Below, one piece after another: positions 26,398-36,191 of a stretch of 64,000 nt of DNA (position 1 is its first letter; the number at the start of each line of letters is the position of its first letter). Where the stretch lies: positions 17,755-81,754 of the forward strand of contig JAISDO010000015.1 in NCBI GenBank assembly GCA_031264755.1. The letters run 5' to 3'. The notes beneath the pieces were generated by a model. That model ran no database searches, was not told the origin of the DNA, and saw only the letters and a list, made by a program, of their open reading frames with translations. The position numbers and the translations under genes were made by a program. The DNA is from Clostridiales bacterium. GTDB taxonomy: Bacteria > Bacillota_A > Clostridia > Christensenellales > Pumilibacteraceae.

Positions 26398-26964
26398 ATG
26401 TTTGTGCTCTCTCAAGTATTTGTAGCTTTGGCTATAGTATGTATATTGATTGCATATCAGCAACACAACAAATATATATTGTTGACTTGGATGATTGGTG
26501 GCAATATATTTCAAGCTGTGGCACTATTTGTTGTTGGTGGTAGCGTAGGCGGATGGATGGCTATAGTTGGGGCTATACGTTCGGTTGTATTTGCTCTCTT
26601 GGATTACAGAAAGATCTCATGCCGTAGTTGGATTAGTCTAAGTTGTCTAGTCATCTTCATGTGTGCCTCTGTATTGGCAACAGTGTTGACATACAAGATG
26701 TCGTATGAGATATTTTTGCTATTTTGTGTGCTTGTGTTTGCTCTAGGCAATTGGTTTAGAGGAGTGCATTATATTAGGATAGCTACGGTTTTGTTTGCTA
26801 TAGGGTATATAGGCTATGCCATAATATTGAACAACTGGTTGGATATATTGCTGAGAGTTGTATATATTGCTTCGGTTGTTGTCTTTTATGTCCGTTATTT
26901 TCAAGCCAGAAAATATACAGACAACAATACTGTAACTCTTCCTATATTGGACAACAATACATAA
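26398..26964 (+). CDS. YgjV-like multi-pass membrane protein
   Basis: 188 residues, six or so hydrophobic segments. The start FVLSQVFVALAIVCILIAYQ and the segment LTWMIGGNIFQAVALFVVGG followed by GWMAIVGAIRSVVFALLDYR resemble the inner-membrane YgjV family (PF10688), of unknown function. ATG 26398 is chosen because it aligns with the promoter and with the family N-terminus; a GTG at 26338 would add 20 residues. The C-terminal tail is polar (QARKYTDNNTVTLPILDNN). It ends against a converging gene with a shared terminator. Confidence 0.75.
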   Translation: MFVLSQVFVALAIVCILIAYQQHNKYILLTWMIGGNIFQAVALFVVGGSVGGWMAIVGAIRSVVFALLDYRKISCRSWISLSCLVIFMCASVLATVLTYKMSYEIFLLFCVLVFALGNWFRGVHYIRIATVLFAIGYIGYAIILNNWLDILLRVVYIASVVVFYVRYFQARKYTDNNTVTLPILDNNT

Positions 26965-27013
26965 AAGGCGTTGTTGTCTGTAGTTGCAACAACACCAAAT
27001 TGACAATGAGATC

Positions 27014-27052
27014 ACAAAATAATACACCTGTATTACAGGTGTATTATTTTGT
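27014..27052. terminator. bidirectional terminator, 18-bp perfect stem
   Basis: 27014-27031 pairs perfectly with 27035-27052 around loop ATT; A and T runs flank the stem on both sides. It lies between the converging YgjV-like and RnfB-like genes. Confidence 0.85.
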
Positions 27053-27382
27053 AGTTGGTTGAGTACTTGTGGACTTGTGTAGATTGGCATTTTGTGTAGA
27101 TTTGGCTTGTTTGAGTATGGCATCTATCTGGTTGTATGCATCTTGTTTCATGGGGCGACATTTGCCAAGATTGTCTTCAAATGTAACGAGAGCCTTGGTA
27201 TATCCAGCACATCCAGCGTATCCACACCCACCGCAATTGGTATCACCTATTATAGATTTGACTTGTTCAAACAAGGGATCTTCCTTGACAGCAAATTTGA
27301 TAGACGCTAGACATAGAGCCCAAGCTATTAGTCCAGCAATGGTAGCAAATATCAAGATAGGCAATATGTATTGTACAAACAT
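27044..27382 (-). CDS. RnfB-like protein reduced to membrane anchor and one Fe-S domain
   Basis: 112 residues, about a third of RnfB. It has one transmembrane helix (residues 5-27) and the 4Fe-4S domain PF04060: FAVKEDPLFEQVKSIIG followed by NCGGCGYAGCAGYTKALV, and a fourth Cys in GKCRP. The ferredoxin-type clusters and the rest of RnfB are missing, as are all other rnf genes nearby. A GAGGA site lies ten bases before the ATG. In the Rnf complex this part sits at the cytoplasmic membrane face and passes electrons from ferredoxin; this short form may serve another membrane redox partner. The C-terminal tail is rich in Thr, Gln, Asn and Lys. Confidence 0.85.
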   Translation of the reverse strand: MFVQYILPILIFATIAGLIAWALCLASIKFAVKEDPLFEQVKSIIGDTNCGGCGYAGCAGYTKALVTFEDNLGKCRPMKQDAYNQIDAILKQAKSTQNANLHKSTSTQPTTK

Positions 27383-27922
27383 AAATTGTGTCCTCGCTAA
27401 TATCTAGAGTCAACCATTGACACACTTTGTAGGCAAGGCAGTGTGACTTGTTGCTAGATTGGATTGATCAAAGGATATTAGATAATAATGTCCGCTTAAG
27501 ATCCTTATTGCTTAAGTATAACATACATGCATAGACATGTCAAGTTTGGGTACAACGGAGTATATGGATAGATAGAGTTGATTAATGTGACAAATATATT
27601 AACAGTATTGTCAAGTGATGACAATACTGTCACAATATATGGTATGGTTTGATTGATAGAAGACTACATATTGATAAGTTAATATAGTAATTATTTGGAC
27701 ACTTGTCAATGGTTTGTTGGTAATATTGTATCTACAAACATATGGCAATCATTACCAAACTTGGTGCAAATAGCTGTATATGTAAAAATATTGCATAAAA
27801 TTGTTGACAAGCAATATAACAATATATTACTATTATAACACAATACACAAGCATTATTGCGTGACGATCTCTACAATTAGCACACAGTGATGCACAAACA
27901 AAACAATTTTTTGAGGAGAAAT
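27383..27922. other. long divergent intergenic region
   Basis: 540 bases between the RnfB-like gene (minus) and the Ig-like lipoprotein gene (plus). It contains a perfect 12-bp inverted repeat (27602-27613 with 27619-27630, loop AGTGA), two CTTAAG palindromes near 27496 and 27511, and a TTGACA at 27804-27809 without a good -10. No coding sequence is supported. A small RNA ending at the inverted repeat is possible but not shown. Confidence 0.45.
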
Positions 27923-30088
27923 ATGTCAAAAACATTAAAACGGTATGCACTAGCATTGGTTTTGTTGTTGATTGGTGTCTTTGCTGTGGCTTGTACGCCC
28001 GATGACCCCAATGGCAATACCAATGCCAACAGTGTAGGTTTTGGACAACAGTCGGAGTTCTTGGTATTGGGCAACAGTGAGCACAATCATCAACAATTCA
28101 CTGCTACAATTACCCCTGCCAATGCTAGACAACAGACATTTGATTGGTCTTCGTCTAACGAGAGCATAGCTAGGGTCAACCAAGTAGGACTGGTAGAGGC
28201 TGTCGCACCTGGCAAGACCACAATAGTAGCCAAGTTGCAGGGTACTGAGTTGTCAATAGAGAGAGAGATTGTTGTATACTCAGCGGCGGAGACTGTCAGG
28301 ATTGGGGATGTAGCCAACAAAAAGCTAAGGATAGGGCACAACACATTGGGACGTGCAACTCTTGAGGCTAGTGTACAACCAGCTACAGCGGCTCAGGTGG
28401 TCACATTTAGCTCTAAAGATCCACTCTTATTGTCAGTCAACCGTGTTACGGGTGACGTCGTTGCAAACCCCCAAAACGCCAACAACTTTGGTTATACTGC
28501 TACTGTTGTAGCCACTATATTAGGCGATTATACGGCCGATGGAAAAGCTATAGAGACTGAGATTGACTTTGAGTTGTACACTGTACCTAATGGTGTCAAT
28601 GTTGACTTTGCTAATGGTAGTATCGACGAGATATATGTAGGTGGTCCTACAACTACATTGCATGCCACTGTATTGGCTTCAACAGCTGAGCAAGTGGTAG
28701 ATTGGTCTGACGATAGCAACTATCTTGTTGTCAATCAAGATGGTGTAGCTGCCGCTCAAGATATCGGAGACAGAGAACCACAACATGTGACTGTCACAGC
28801 GACTGAGCGTATTTTTGGTACTAACAGTGCTAGTAGAGCTATCACAGTATATCAAGCTCCCGCTAGTATCAAGATACAGACACCTTTTGCTCCAAGTCAA
28901 GAGATAGAGACTCTAGATGATGAGACTGATACAACTGTTGTGACTCGTAGATTGGTCAAAGGTAGCGTACTGCCTCTTAGTGCGACAGTTGAGCCATACA
29001 ATGCTAAGCAAGATATAGTGTGGAGCGTTGTCAACAACGACGACACTAGAGCTGAGATTGCTACAATAGACCAACAAGGTATATTGACGACTACAGGTGA
29101 CGGCAACATCACAGTAGTTGCAGCAGACTTCTTTGGTGTAGTCAAACACTCAATCAACTTTGTTGTAGAAGATGCCGAGAGAGCAAAAATTGATATAAAA
29201 GGTATTAATGATGGTAGTGTCGTAGTTGGTAACGAATATGAGATAACAATTGGTGCTGGCAATCAGTATCAAAAGCTCCTAATAGACAATAAGAGTCCAG
29301 ATATTGTTGATACTTATCAAAATGGTAGAATAGGAACGATTACAATAGTTGGTGAAGGCTCGGCTATATTAGGATTTGCAGTGCCTGTTGTTGACAACGA
29401 GGACGACAATGATCTCTCTGACGATGCAGTCCTGTTTGATGCTCAAATGTTTGCTTTTGGTACAATAACACGTGCGGCAGACTTTGTCAACAAGTACTCA
29501 CATCTCAATGATATCAATGATATAGATGTACAAGACATGGTTGGTCAAGCTCTAGTAGACTTGATGGTGACAATCACCGATGCTCAACTATATAGCTTTG
29601 AGATAGCAGGTCTAGAGCCTGAGTCTAGTATATACAATACCGAATACCAAGCTCTACTAGTCAAGATAAATGAGCTAGAAGAGTCAATAACTAACCAATT
29701 GCCAAACAAAGTTGGTGAGGACTTTGCGGACTTCTTGACTCAAGTTGAGACAGACTTTGGGCAATTGTTAAGCGGTTTTGAGACATTGCTCAAAGAGTTG
29801 CTTGTATTGGTGGTAGACAATACTCTAATCACTCAAGACAAGTTAGACCAACTCAAGGATTTGAGTATTGATTTGGCTGCAATCCTACAAGGGTTGAGTG
29901 ACTTGACTCGACAAGTAGGGTTGAGTGATGACCAAGATGAGCGTATCTTGCAAACTTTCTTGATAGATAGTATCAATCAAGGTATAGAGACGTTGCAACA
30001 ATTGATGATTGATGCAAATCTAGATCTAATACTTGACGAGCTACAAAACATACTAAACAACGCCGAACAAGCAGAGCTAGCAGCCTAA
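27923..30088 (+). CDS. Ig-like (BID_2) domain surface lipoprotein
   Basis: 721 residues. The N-terminus has a basic start, a hydrophobic core and the lipobox VAVAC, so it is a lipoprotein exposed outside. Bacterial Ig-like group 2 repeats follow, with hallmarks such as FDWSSSNESIARVNQVGLV, VEAVAPGKTTIVAKLQG, VDWSDDSNYLVVNQDGVA and IATIDQQGILTTTGDGNITV. From about residue 540 to the end the protein becomes helical and leucine-rich (LLSGFETLLKELLVLVV, LDLILDELQNILNNAEQ), likely a coiled coil. GAGGAG upstream sets the start at ATG 27923. Probably an adhesin or wall-associated protein; no enzyme motif. Confidence 0.87.
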   Translation: MSKTLKRYALALVLLLIGVFAVACTPDDPNGNTNANSVGFGQQSEFLVLGNSEHNHQQFTATITPANARQQTFDWSSSNESIARVNQVGLVEAVAPGKTTIVAKLQGTELSIEREIVVYSAAETVRIGDVANKKLRIGHNTLGRATLEASVQPATAAQVVTFSSKDPLLLSVNRVTGDVVANPQNANNFGYTATVVATILGDYTADGKAIETEIDFELYTVPNGVNVDFANGSIDEIYVGGPTTTLHATVLASTAEQVVDWSDDSNYLVVNQDGVAAAQDIGDREPQHVTVTATERIFGTNSASRAITVYQAPASIKIQTPFAPSQEIETLDDETDTTVVTRRLVKGSVLPLSATVEPYNAKQDIVWSVVNNDDTRAEIATIDQQGILTTTGDGNITVVAADFFGVVKHSINFVVEDAERAKIDIKGINDGSVVVGNEYEITIGAGNQYQKLLIDNKSPDIVDTYQNGRIGTITIVGEGSAILGFAVPVVDNEDDNDLSDDAVLFDAQMFAFGTITRAADFVNKYSHLNDINDIDVQDMVGQALVDLMVTITDAQLYSFEIAGLEPESSIYNTEYQALLVKINELEESITNQLPNKVGEDFADFLTQVETDFGQLLSGFETLLKELLVLVVDNTLITQDKLDQLKDLSIDLAAILQGLSDLTRQVGLSDDQDERILQTFLIDSINQGIETLQQLMIDANLDLILDELQNILNNAEQAELAA

Positions 30089-30142
30089 ATTTGTCGCAAC
30101 ATGTCCAGTGCCGCTACGATGCAGTGTAGTAGTACACAATAC

Positions 30143-30185
30143 ACAACTAGACACACTCTCTATTGTAGGGAGTGTGTCTAGTTGT
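30143..30185 (+). terminator. 16-bp hairpin terminator after the Ig-like lipoprotein
   Basis: 30143-30158 pairs with 30170-30185 across an 11-base loop, followed by ATTTGTG. Confidence 0.75.
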
Positions 30186-30343
30186 ATTTGTGTCCAATAT
30201 ATTGATTGGGTATAAAGACTTAGGCAAAAGTTGCCGCAAAACTGTTGTCAAATTGTGTAAAAAATAGTATAATCATATTGTCTATAGTTGCATAGTTAGT
30301 ATATTTGCATTATGGATATTTTGAATTCGTGGAGATACCATAT

Positions 30344-31843
30344 ATGTTGAACATAAATACTCTAGGTATCAATCTAGCTGGGGCTATTACTTTGGGTATA
30401 GTCTTTGTAGCGGTGTTGATAGTACTAGCTATCTACAGTGTATGGGGGCTTAGTCGTGTGTTAGCCATACCCAACAATCGCAACCACATCAATGTGCGTA
30501 TAGGCAAGGCTAGTATCAAGACGGCTTTGGCGTTTATATTGGTGCTGGGTATTGTTGTGCGTATAGTTGCTAGTATACTAGTAGCGGGCGATGATAGTTT
30601 GACTTTTACATTGGTGCAGCAGTACAACAACTACCAAGACTTGGGTCTTGGTGGATATTTGACCAATGGTATTGCTCTATACCCTGTATCTTATATTATC
30701 AATGGCGTATTTGGACAGATAGGTGATGTGTTTGGTGATGCCGAAGTGCTTAGTTTCTTTTTGAGATTGCCATTTGTGTTAGCTGATATAGCATCTGCTC
30801 TAGTCTTGTATAGCATAACTCGCAAGTATGTCAACAAGCAAGCAGCTATCATAGTCACTGCGTTGTTCTTTTTCAATCCAGTTTTCTTCCTCAACAGTAG
30901 TATAGCGGGACAATACAATAGTCTATTGATACTGACATTGTTGCTTACATTTTATTTTTTGACTTTGCGTAAGACTGCTTGGATGATAGTCATGTATGGA
31001 TTGAGCTTGCTAATCCATAGAGATGCACAAATATTTGTTGCACCTATTGCAGTGTATGTGATATATCTAGTTGTGCGTAGCATTATTATGCTAAGGAGAG
31101 AAGGCAAAAGTGGTATGTTTAAGGATAGAGCTCGCAATAGTGTGATAGTAGTGCCTTTGTCTATTGTATGCGTTTTTGTTGGAATGTGGTTGATATCATT
31201 ACCTTTTGTTGCTAATACTTATGGTTACAATCCGTTTGTCTTCCTCAATCGTCTATATATACAGATGATACAGTACTTTGACAATTATGGTTACAATGCA
31301 CTCAATCTGTACAACCTCTTCAATCGCAATGGCGAAGTTACAGCATATACCTTTCCTTCTTTGACCTTTGGTATTATCTTCTTGTTGTTGGCAACAGTTA
31401 TACCGTTGGTACTCTTTTTGTCCAAACGCAATAGGGCAAATATGGTGCTGATAGCTAGTTTTGTCATGTTGACACTAGGATTGTATTTTATCAACTTTAC
31501 GCATAGTACTCTAGTGCCCTGTGTAGCATTGTTGTTGTTGGCTTATGTCTTTATCAAAGATCGTAGGATACTCAAAGTCTTGATAGCTCTAAGCTTGGCT
31601 ATCTCTATCAATCAATTAGCTAGCTTGGCACATGGCACAACTCTTAGCAATGGTTGGGCATTGGGTATTAGCATTGTTACTAGTATAGTTGCTATCATAT
31701 CTCATATATATTTTACAATCATGATATTGGATATATGTATGTCTAGCAATATACTGACGCTCAATGTAGATCCTGACGCAACTATAGGTCAAGCCAATCG
31801 CAACTGGCTCAAGTGGCACAAACAGCCTAGGATTGTGCAATAG
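30344..31843 (+). CDS. GT-C-fold membrane glycosyltransferase, Gpi18/mannosyltransferase-like
   Basis: 499 residues with about ten to twelve membrane helices. The segment LRLPFVLADIASALVLYSI, then ALFFFNPVFFLNSSIAGQYN and LIHRDAQIFVAPIAVYVIYL, resembles the Gpi18-related group (COG5542) of polyprenyl-phosphate-sugar-dependent transferases. The motif usually written WGQxD appears as AGQYN, with Asn for Asp. The extracytoplasmic loop with DDSLTFTLVQQYNNYQDLG may hold the catalytic acid. GGAGAT at 30331-30336 supports ATG 30344. It is probably a surface-glycan enzyme, in the same region as the GH94-like and GT80-like genes. The sugar cannot be predicted. Confidence 0.78.
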   Translation: MLNINTLGINLAGAITLGIVFVAVLIVLAIYSVWGLSRVLAIPNNRNHINVRIGKASIKTALAFILVLGIVVRIVASILVAGDDSLTFTLVQQYNNYQDLGLGGYLTNGIALYPVSYIINGVFGQIGDVFGDAEVLSFFLRLPFVLADIASALVLYSITRKYVNKQAAIIVTALFFFNPVFFLNSSIAGQYNSLLILTLLLTFYFLTLRKTAWMIVMYGLSLLIHRDAQIFVAPIAVYVIYLVVRSIIMLRREGKSGMFKDRARNSVIVVPLSIVCVFVGMWLISLPFVANTYGYNPFVFLNRLYIQMIQYFDNYGYNALNLYNLFNRNGEVTAYTFPSLTFGIIFLLLATVIPLVLFLSKRNRANMVLIASFVMLTLGLYFINFTHSTLVPCVALLLLAYVFIKDRRILKVLIALSLAISINQLASLAHGTTLSNGWALGISIVTSIVAIISHIYFTIMILDICMSSNILTLNVDPDATIGQANRNWLKWHKQPRIVQ

Positions 31844-31864
31844 CAGAGTATTGCAACGTGAGTA

Positions 31865-31909
31865 CACACAACAGACCCATATAGATATTCTATATGGGTC
31901 TGTTGTGTG
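31865..31909 (+). terminator. 21-bp perfect hairpin after the GT-C gene
   Basis: 31865-31885 pairs perfectly with 31889-31909 around the 3-base loop TAT; downstream CAAAGCAA has no T run. Confidence 0.7.
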
Positions 31910-31951
31910 CAAAGCAACTCTCCAATTATATTGGATGTCAGCCTGCAACAC

Positions 31952-32120
31952 CATATCAATAGAGAAGCCCAAAAATAATTATAAACAAATGCAATAAAGT
32001 TATACAAAAATTGTTGACAATTATACACTAGTGCAATATAATATACAACACTAGAGATAGTGTGCTATACTAGCACAAAAACAATCTTGGATAATAATAT
32101 AGTAGTATAGTGAATGGTAC
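31952..32120 (+). repeat. duplicated promoter/leader element, copy B
   Basis: Partner of copy A (3427-3596). TTGACA (32014-32019), 17-base spacer, TATAAT (32037-32042). Shared blocks include AGCCCA...AAAATAATTATAAA, GCAATAAAGTTAT, GTTGACAA, CAATATAATATAC and AAAAACAATCTT. In this copy the downstream hairpin is GTGCTA-TAC-TAGCAC. A strong hairpin at 32170-32201 follows, so the element could make an RNA of about 160 bases or a leader for the gene at 32293. It fills most of the 450-base gap between the genes ending at 31843 and starting at 32293. Confidence 0.7.
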
Positions 32121-32169
32121 TGTCTCTATCAACTTGCATACAACACAACAGCTATATGTAAGGTTAGAG

Positions 32170-32205
32170 TCCATGTGTGATTGTCGTCAATCACACATGG
32201 ATTTT
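32170..32205 (+). terminator. hairpin terminator or attenuator after element B
   Basis: 32170-32183 pairs perfectly with 32188-32201, loop TCGT, then TTTTGG. It lies about 125 bases after the predicted start from element B and about 90 bases before the next gene. Confidence 0.7.
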
Positions 32206-32292
32206 GGTCATACTTAGCCAAAACATATCAAAGTATACACAAATCTTGATTGTTGTGGTATAAACGAGATATGATTGGGACATTATTGTTGC

Positions 32293-35200
32293 ATGTGGTG
32301 GATTGTGCCTACAATTGTGTTGGTGTGTGTTGTGTTGATGATATTGTGTGTGACATTGCACAAAGTGTTGCATATGACTACATTGCCATATGATACTGTT
32401 GAGATATATGATATTAAGACACAGATAGATATATTGATGCAGCAAGATACTGTACTCAAATACAGCAAGACACTGTCTCATGTTGTCAAGTACAAGTATA
32501 TTGGCAAATTGGCAGAAGAGCGTCACAGTGTCGCACAAGATACCAATGACACAATCACAATTGCATCTACGGCCAAAAAGATCATTGTAGACAACATGAC
32601 TATACTCAATGTAGCCAAGCATTGCTTGTGCAAGCGTATCAAGCTATGTGGAGTATTGCCTCATGTAGGTAGATACCCTAGAATATACAAGATTTGTCAA
32701 TTGTTATGTGATGCTCGGGTCAATATGTCTACAATAGTAGAGGCAACACAGTTGTCTACTAGACTAACTATGCAAGAGTATGCACAATTAGATATAGTAT
32801 ATTTGGCTGTATTACTACACAAGATTGATAGTATAGCTAATATACTTGTATGCAATATGACAGTGCGACAGTTGGGTTGGAGAGATAGTATCAACAAATA
32901 TGTAGATATAATATTGATGCTAGATAGCAATTATGCTTTGGGCTATGGTCAACAGACAGATATAGAAACTAGACACAAGTACAACCGATTGTTGCTTCAA
33001 CAAGATACCAACATTGATAAATTGATCCAACAATCTATCATAGATGATAACAATCTCAGTAGAGATGCAATATATATACTCAATCAATTAGCAAATATTT
33101 TGTCTCAATTTGGTGTGCGGCATTGTTTGGATATGCACGGTCAATCAGTTGCAATGCATTATAAAACTGTTCAATATTCGCAATATCCCAGTGTCAATTT
33201 GATATATAGTGATAGATATGTGAGTGTAATAGACACGACGGGTTGTGGCTATAGTTATATCGATGGTCTACGTATATTGGACGGTGCTAGATATATTGGT
33301 GGGTTTGGGTTGTATGCCGTAATAGAAGGCAATGTATATAGTGTATATGACAGAGCTATACATACTCACAACAAGAGCATGTATACTATACAATATGGTG
33401 GCATCAAAGTAGAGACTACTGCTACAGTTTTGCAAGAATATATGAGTGATGTGCGTCTAATGAGTATTAGCAACACTACATCTAAGGCAATTGATCTAGA
33501 TATTGTGCTAGACTGTAAGGTCGCTACGACTATAAAGTTGGGCAAAACTATACAATTGTGGAGCAATGGACGTCAAGTTGCATCTATATCTATGTTGGGG
33601 ACTCGCTATGAGATATTGGATGATAAGATTGTAGCAAGAATTGGTCTAAATCCACATTGTAGCACAGAGATTGCTACATGTATAGACTGTAATGATTCTC
33701 ACAAGTTGAATATTGATGCTATAAGACAATCATGCCTAGTCAACAATGCTAGGTATATTGTATCTCAAAGAGTTTTGGACTTGTTGAGTAGGTTGATATA
33801 CAAGAGCGTTATGCCCTATCCTCAAGATATAGCACAGCTAGGGATAGATATATCAAATCATACAATCGTTGTGCAGTTGCACGGAGTGGATTATACCAGT
33901 TTGTTGGATAATATTGCACAGCTTGGACGGCTATATCCTATTGTCAAGTATAATTTGATTGTACTATACACGCACAATCCTAGCGTGACAGACTACATCA
34001 AACCAAACATACTGAGATTGTTGGATACATGCAGTATATCACACAACAGTAGTATCAACATCAAAGTATTGAATACTCTTAAGATTTCGAGCATTGAATT
34101 GGATCAATTGTATAAGCATGCCGAGTGCTTGGACGCAATATATGACAATCTTGCAACACATGTAGTATTGCCTAGTATTACGTCACAATTGTCTTGGGAT
34201 GTATTGCTAAGAGTGCGGAGTATATACAACACTAATCATTGCCGCTCAACAATGGTGCGACCCAAAATAGAAGCAGAATGTGTGTCGTTTGTACCTATGT
34301 TGATGGATTGTAATGAGAGATGGTACAACAATATATCCAATGGTTTGATCAAGCTAGATCAATATGGCAAAATGTACAATGGCATACAGGGTAATATCAT
34401 CCTCAAGATAGGGGATAGGATAGTATCTCCATGCTATAGTATGTACATGACTCATAGTACAGTACAATATGATAGCAAACACTATCTAGATAAGAGCGTA
34501 TACACATGTAGCTATCGGGATATACATTGTACTCTAGAGGTATTTGTTGTCAAGTCCATAATATACAAGTTGAGTATACGCAACAATACAGACAACATCC
34601 AAAGTATAGAAGTCTTCTTTTGGACTGATGTCCCTTCGTATATGCAGGGTTGTCAAGTGTTGCGGCGGAGCAATAGTATATCAGTAGCAGGCAACAACAA
34701 CCAACTAGTCGTCACTAGTAGTAGACCTATGAAAGGATTTTGTGCTAGCAAAGAGAGTTTTTGTAATCAATATGGAGCAATAGACAAAATATCTAACTTG
34801 GCAGAATGTAGTGGTGTGACGCCTTGTATAGCATTTGATAGTCTAATCAACTGTAGACCCAATTCAACTGTAGATATGCAAGTTGGCATCAAACATAGTT
34901 GCCATGATTATTTGTCATCAAGACGTAGTCATATTAGTATCAACAACATACAGGGCAACCAGTTGCTGGCAGATGTTGTTAGATGGTTGCCTAGGTATTG
35001 TGTGTCAGAGCAAGGATTGTATGCAGTGTTTGGGACGGTGTATCAAGACTTGTCTTGTGCTAGACAACTATTGATAGATAATGTACAACACAAGCTCAAC
35101 TATATATTAGCTTTGTGCAAATATTGTCAGGTCGTAGGCAACAACGATATATTACATCAATATGTAAAGGGTCGTAGCGACAGGTTGACTAAGTTGTTTG

Positions 35201-35952
35201 ATTATTGTATAGATATTTTGCGTAGTGTGTATATAGTTGACAATAGAGGATTGGTAATAGGGCAAGATGACAAGGTGTCACTGTATGGCAATATAATGTT
35301 GATATGGTGCATTAGACAACTCACAACAGTAGTGCAATACCAATCGTTACAGTATTGGGAGAGTATAGCTGACAATATACAAGAGTTGCTCAATAGATAC
35401 TACTGGCAAGGTAGTCACTATGGTGTAGGCAAGAAGATAGATATCGTCGTGCAATCACTCGCTATACTGTCGGGTGTCGCTCAAGATAGAAGTACATCAT
35501 TAGCTCGTATGTTGTCTCAAGCAGTCAATATCTCCAAAATCAACTACAAGTCTATAGGAGCGGTATATTTGATCCAAACATTTTTGATGTTACAACAGCC
35601 CGATATGGCATATACTATACTGCAGAAGATGGATTTGTTGGACAATAAGGATGGCGGATTGTTTGGTTTGCAGTCGTGCAATTGGCAGCCTATACTGTAT
35701 AGTGTGTTACTAGAGAATTTGCTTGGGTTGAAGATAAGTGGCAATAAGATACACTTTGATCCACAGTTGCCCTCGTTTGTAGACAAGGTTGTATTACAGT
35801 TGGGTGTAGACAGGTGCAATATAGATGTGCAAATATACAATAGACAGTCACCTAACAATTGGTGTATGAGCATAGAGCAAGTGAGACACAGCATCACAAG
35901 TATACTAATACAACCCAATCTACACAATAAGACAATAACTTTGAGACGCTAG
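32293..35952 (+). CDS. membrane-anchored GH94 / cyclic beta-1,2-glucan synthase-like protein lacking the GT84 domain
   Basis: 1219 residues from ATG 32293; TTG 32275 is also possible. A membrane helix (WWIVPTIVLVCVVLMILCV) opens the protein. Residues of about 85-180 match the segment before the transferase domain in NdvB-type synthases (GVLPHVGRYPRIYKICQLL). The GT84 transferase domain itself is missing. Two GH94-type beta-sandwich regions follow (YSDRYVSVIDTTGCGYSYID and SVYTCSYRDIHCTLEVFVV), then a shortened helical barrel. Where GH94 enzymes have GDWNDG, this reads VIGQDDKVSLYGN, and the usual QFVEGDVQHWWH region is absent. The C-terminal SLAILSGVAQDRSTSLA and LLGLKISGNKIHFDPQLP match GH94 ends. 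It is probably a carbohydrate-binding pseudoenzyme. Cys, Tyr and Ile are frequent. Confidence 0.72.
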   Translation: MWWIVPTIVLVCVVLMILCVTLHKVLHMTTLPYDTVEIYDIKTQIDILMQQDTVLKYSKTLSHVVKYKYIGKLAEERHSVAQDTNDTITIASTAKKIIVDNMTILNVAKHCLCKRIKLCGVLPHVGRYPRIYKICQLLCDARVNMSTIVEATQLSTRLTMQEYAQLDIVYLAVLLHKIDSIANILVCNMTVRQLGWRDSINKYVDIILMLDSNYALGYGQQTDIETRHKYNRLLLQQDTNIDKLIQQSIIDDNNLSRDAIYILNQLANILSQFGVRHCLDMHGQSVAMHYKTVQYSQYPSVNLIYSDRYVSVIDTTGCGYSYIDGLRILDGARYIGGFGLYAVIEGNVYSVYDRAIHTHNKSMYTIQYGGIKVETTATVLQEYMSDVRLMSISNTTSKAIDLDIVLDCKVATTIKLGKTIQLWSNGRQVASISMLGTRYEILDDKIVARIGLNPHCSTEIATCIDCNDSHKLNIDAIRQSCLVNNARYIVSQRVLDLLSRLIYKSVMPYPQDIAQLGIDISNHTIVVQLHGVDYTSLLDNIAQLGRLYPIVKYNLIVLYTHNPSVTDYIKPNILRLLDTCSISHNSSINIKVLNTLKISSIELDQLYKHAECLDAIYDNLATHVVLPSITSQLSWDVLLRVRSIYNTNHCRSTMVRPKIEAECVSFVPMLMDCNERWYNNISNGLIKLDQYGKMYNGIQGNIILKIGDRIVSPCYSMYMTHSTVQYDSKHYLDKSVYTCSYRDIHCTLEVFVVKSIIYKLSIRNNTDNIQSIEVFFWTDVPSYMQGCQVLRRSNSISVAGNNNQLVVTSSRPMKGFCASKESFCNQYGAIDKISNLAECSGVTPCIAFDSLINCRPNSTVDMQVGIKHSCHDYLSSRRSHISINNIQGNQLLADVVRWLPRYCVSEQGLYAVFGTVYQDLSCARQLLIDNVQHKLNYILALCKYCQVVGNNDILHQYVKGRSDRLTKLFDYCIDILRSVYIVDNRGLVIGQDDKVSLYGNIMLIWCIRQLTTVVQYQSLQYWESIADNIQELLNRYYWQGSHYGVGKKIDIVVQSLAILSGVAQDRSTSLARMLSQAVNISKINYKSIGAVYLIQTFLMLQQPDMAYTILQKMDLLDNKDGGLFGLQSCNWQPILYSVLLENLLGLKISGNKIHFDPQLPSFVDKVVLQLGVDRCNIDVQIYNRQSPNNWCMSIEQVRHSITSILIQPNLHNKTITLRR

Positions 35953-36191
35953 ACAAATTGCAAACAAGTATATTACTATTGCTTTTGTATATTGCAATTG
36001 ATACAAGTATCCTGCATCTCTACTTTTTCCATATTGCTATGGTTGACAACAACTACCATATTTTGTTAGACTTACTAAAGAGTTGTAGTATAACTATATA
36101 GACTTGTTCTAATATATCTTGAGTTGAGCGAGTTGCACTAAGGAATTGGTCTAGTTGTGTATTTGCTTGAGTCGTATAGTATAGGAAAGTT

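Noticed and set aside
32271..32394. ATG at the predicted +1 upstream of the GH94-like gene
   Set aside because: It opens a different frame that stops after about 40 codons; the true frame begins at TTG 32275 or ATG 32293.
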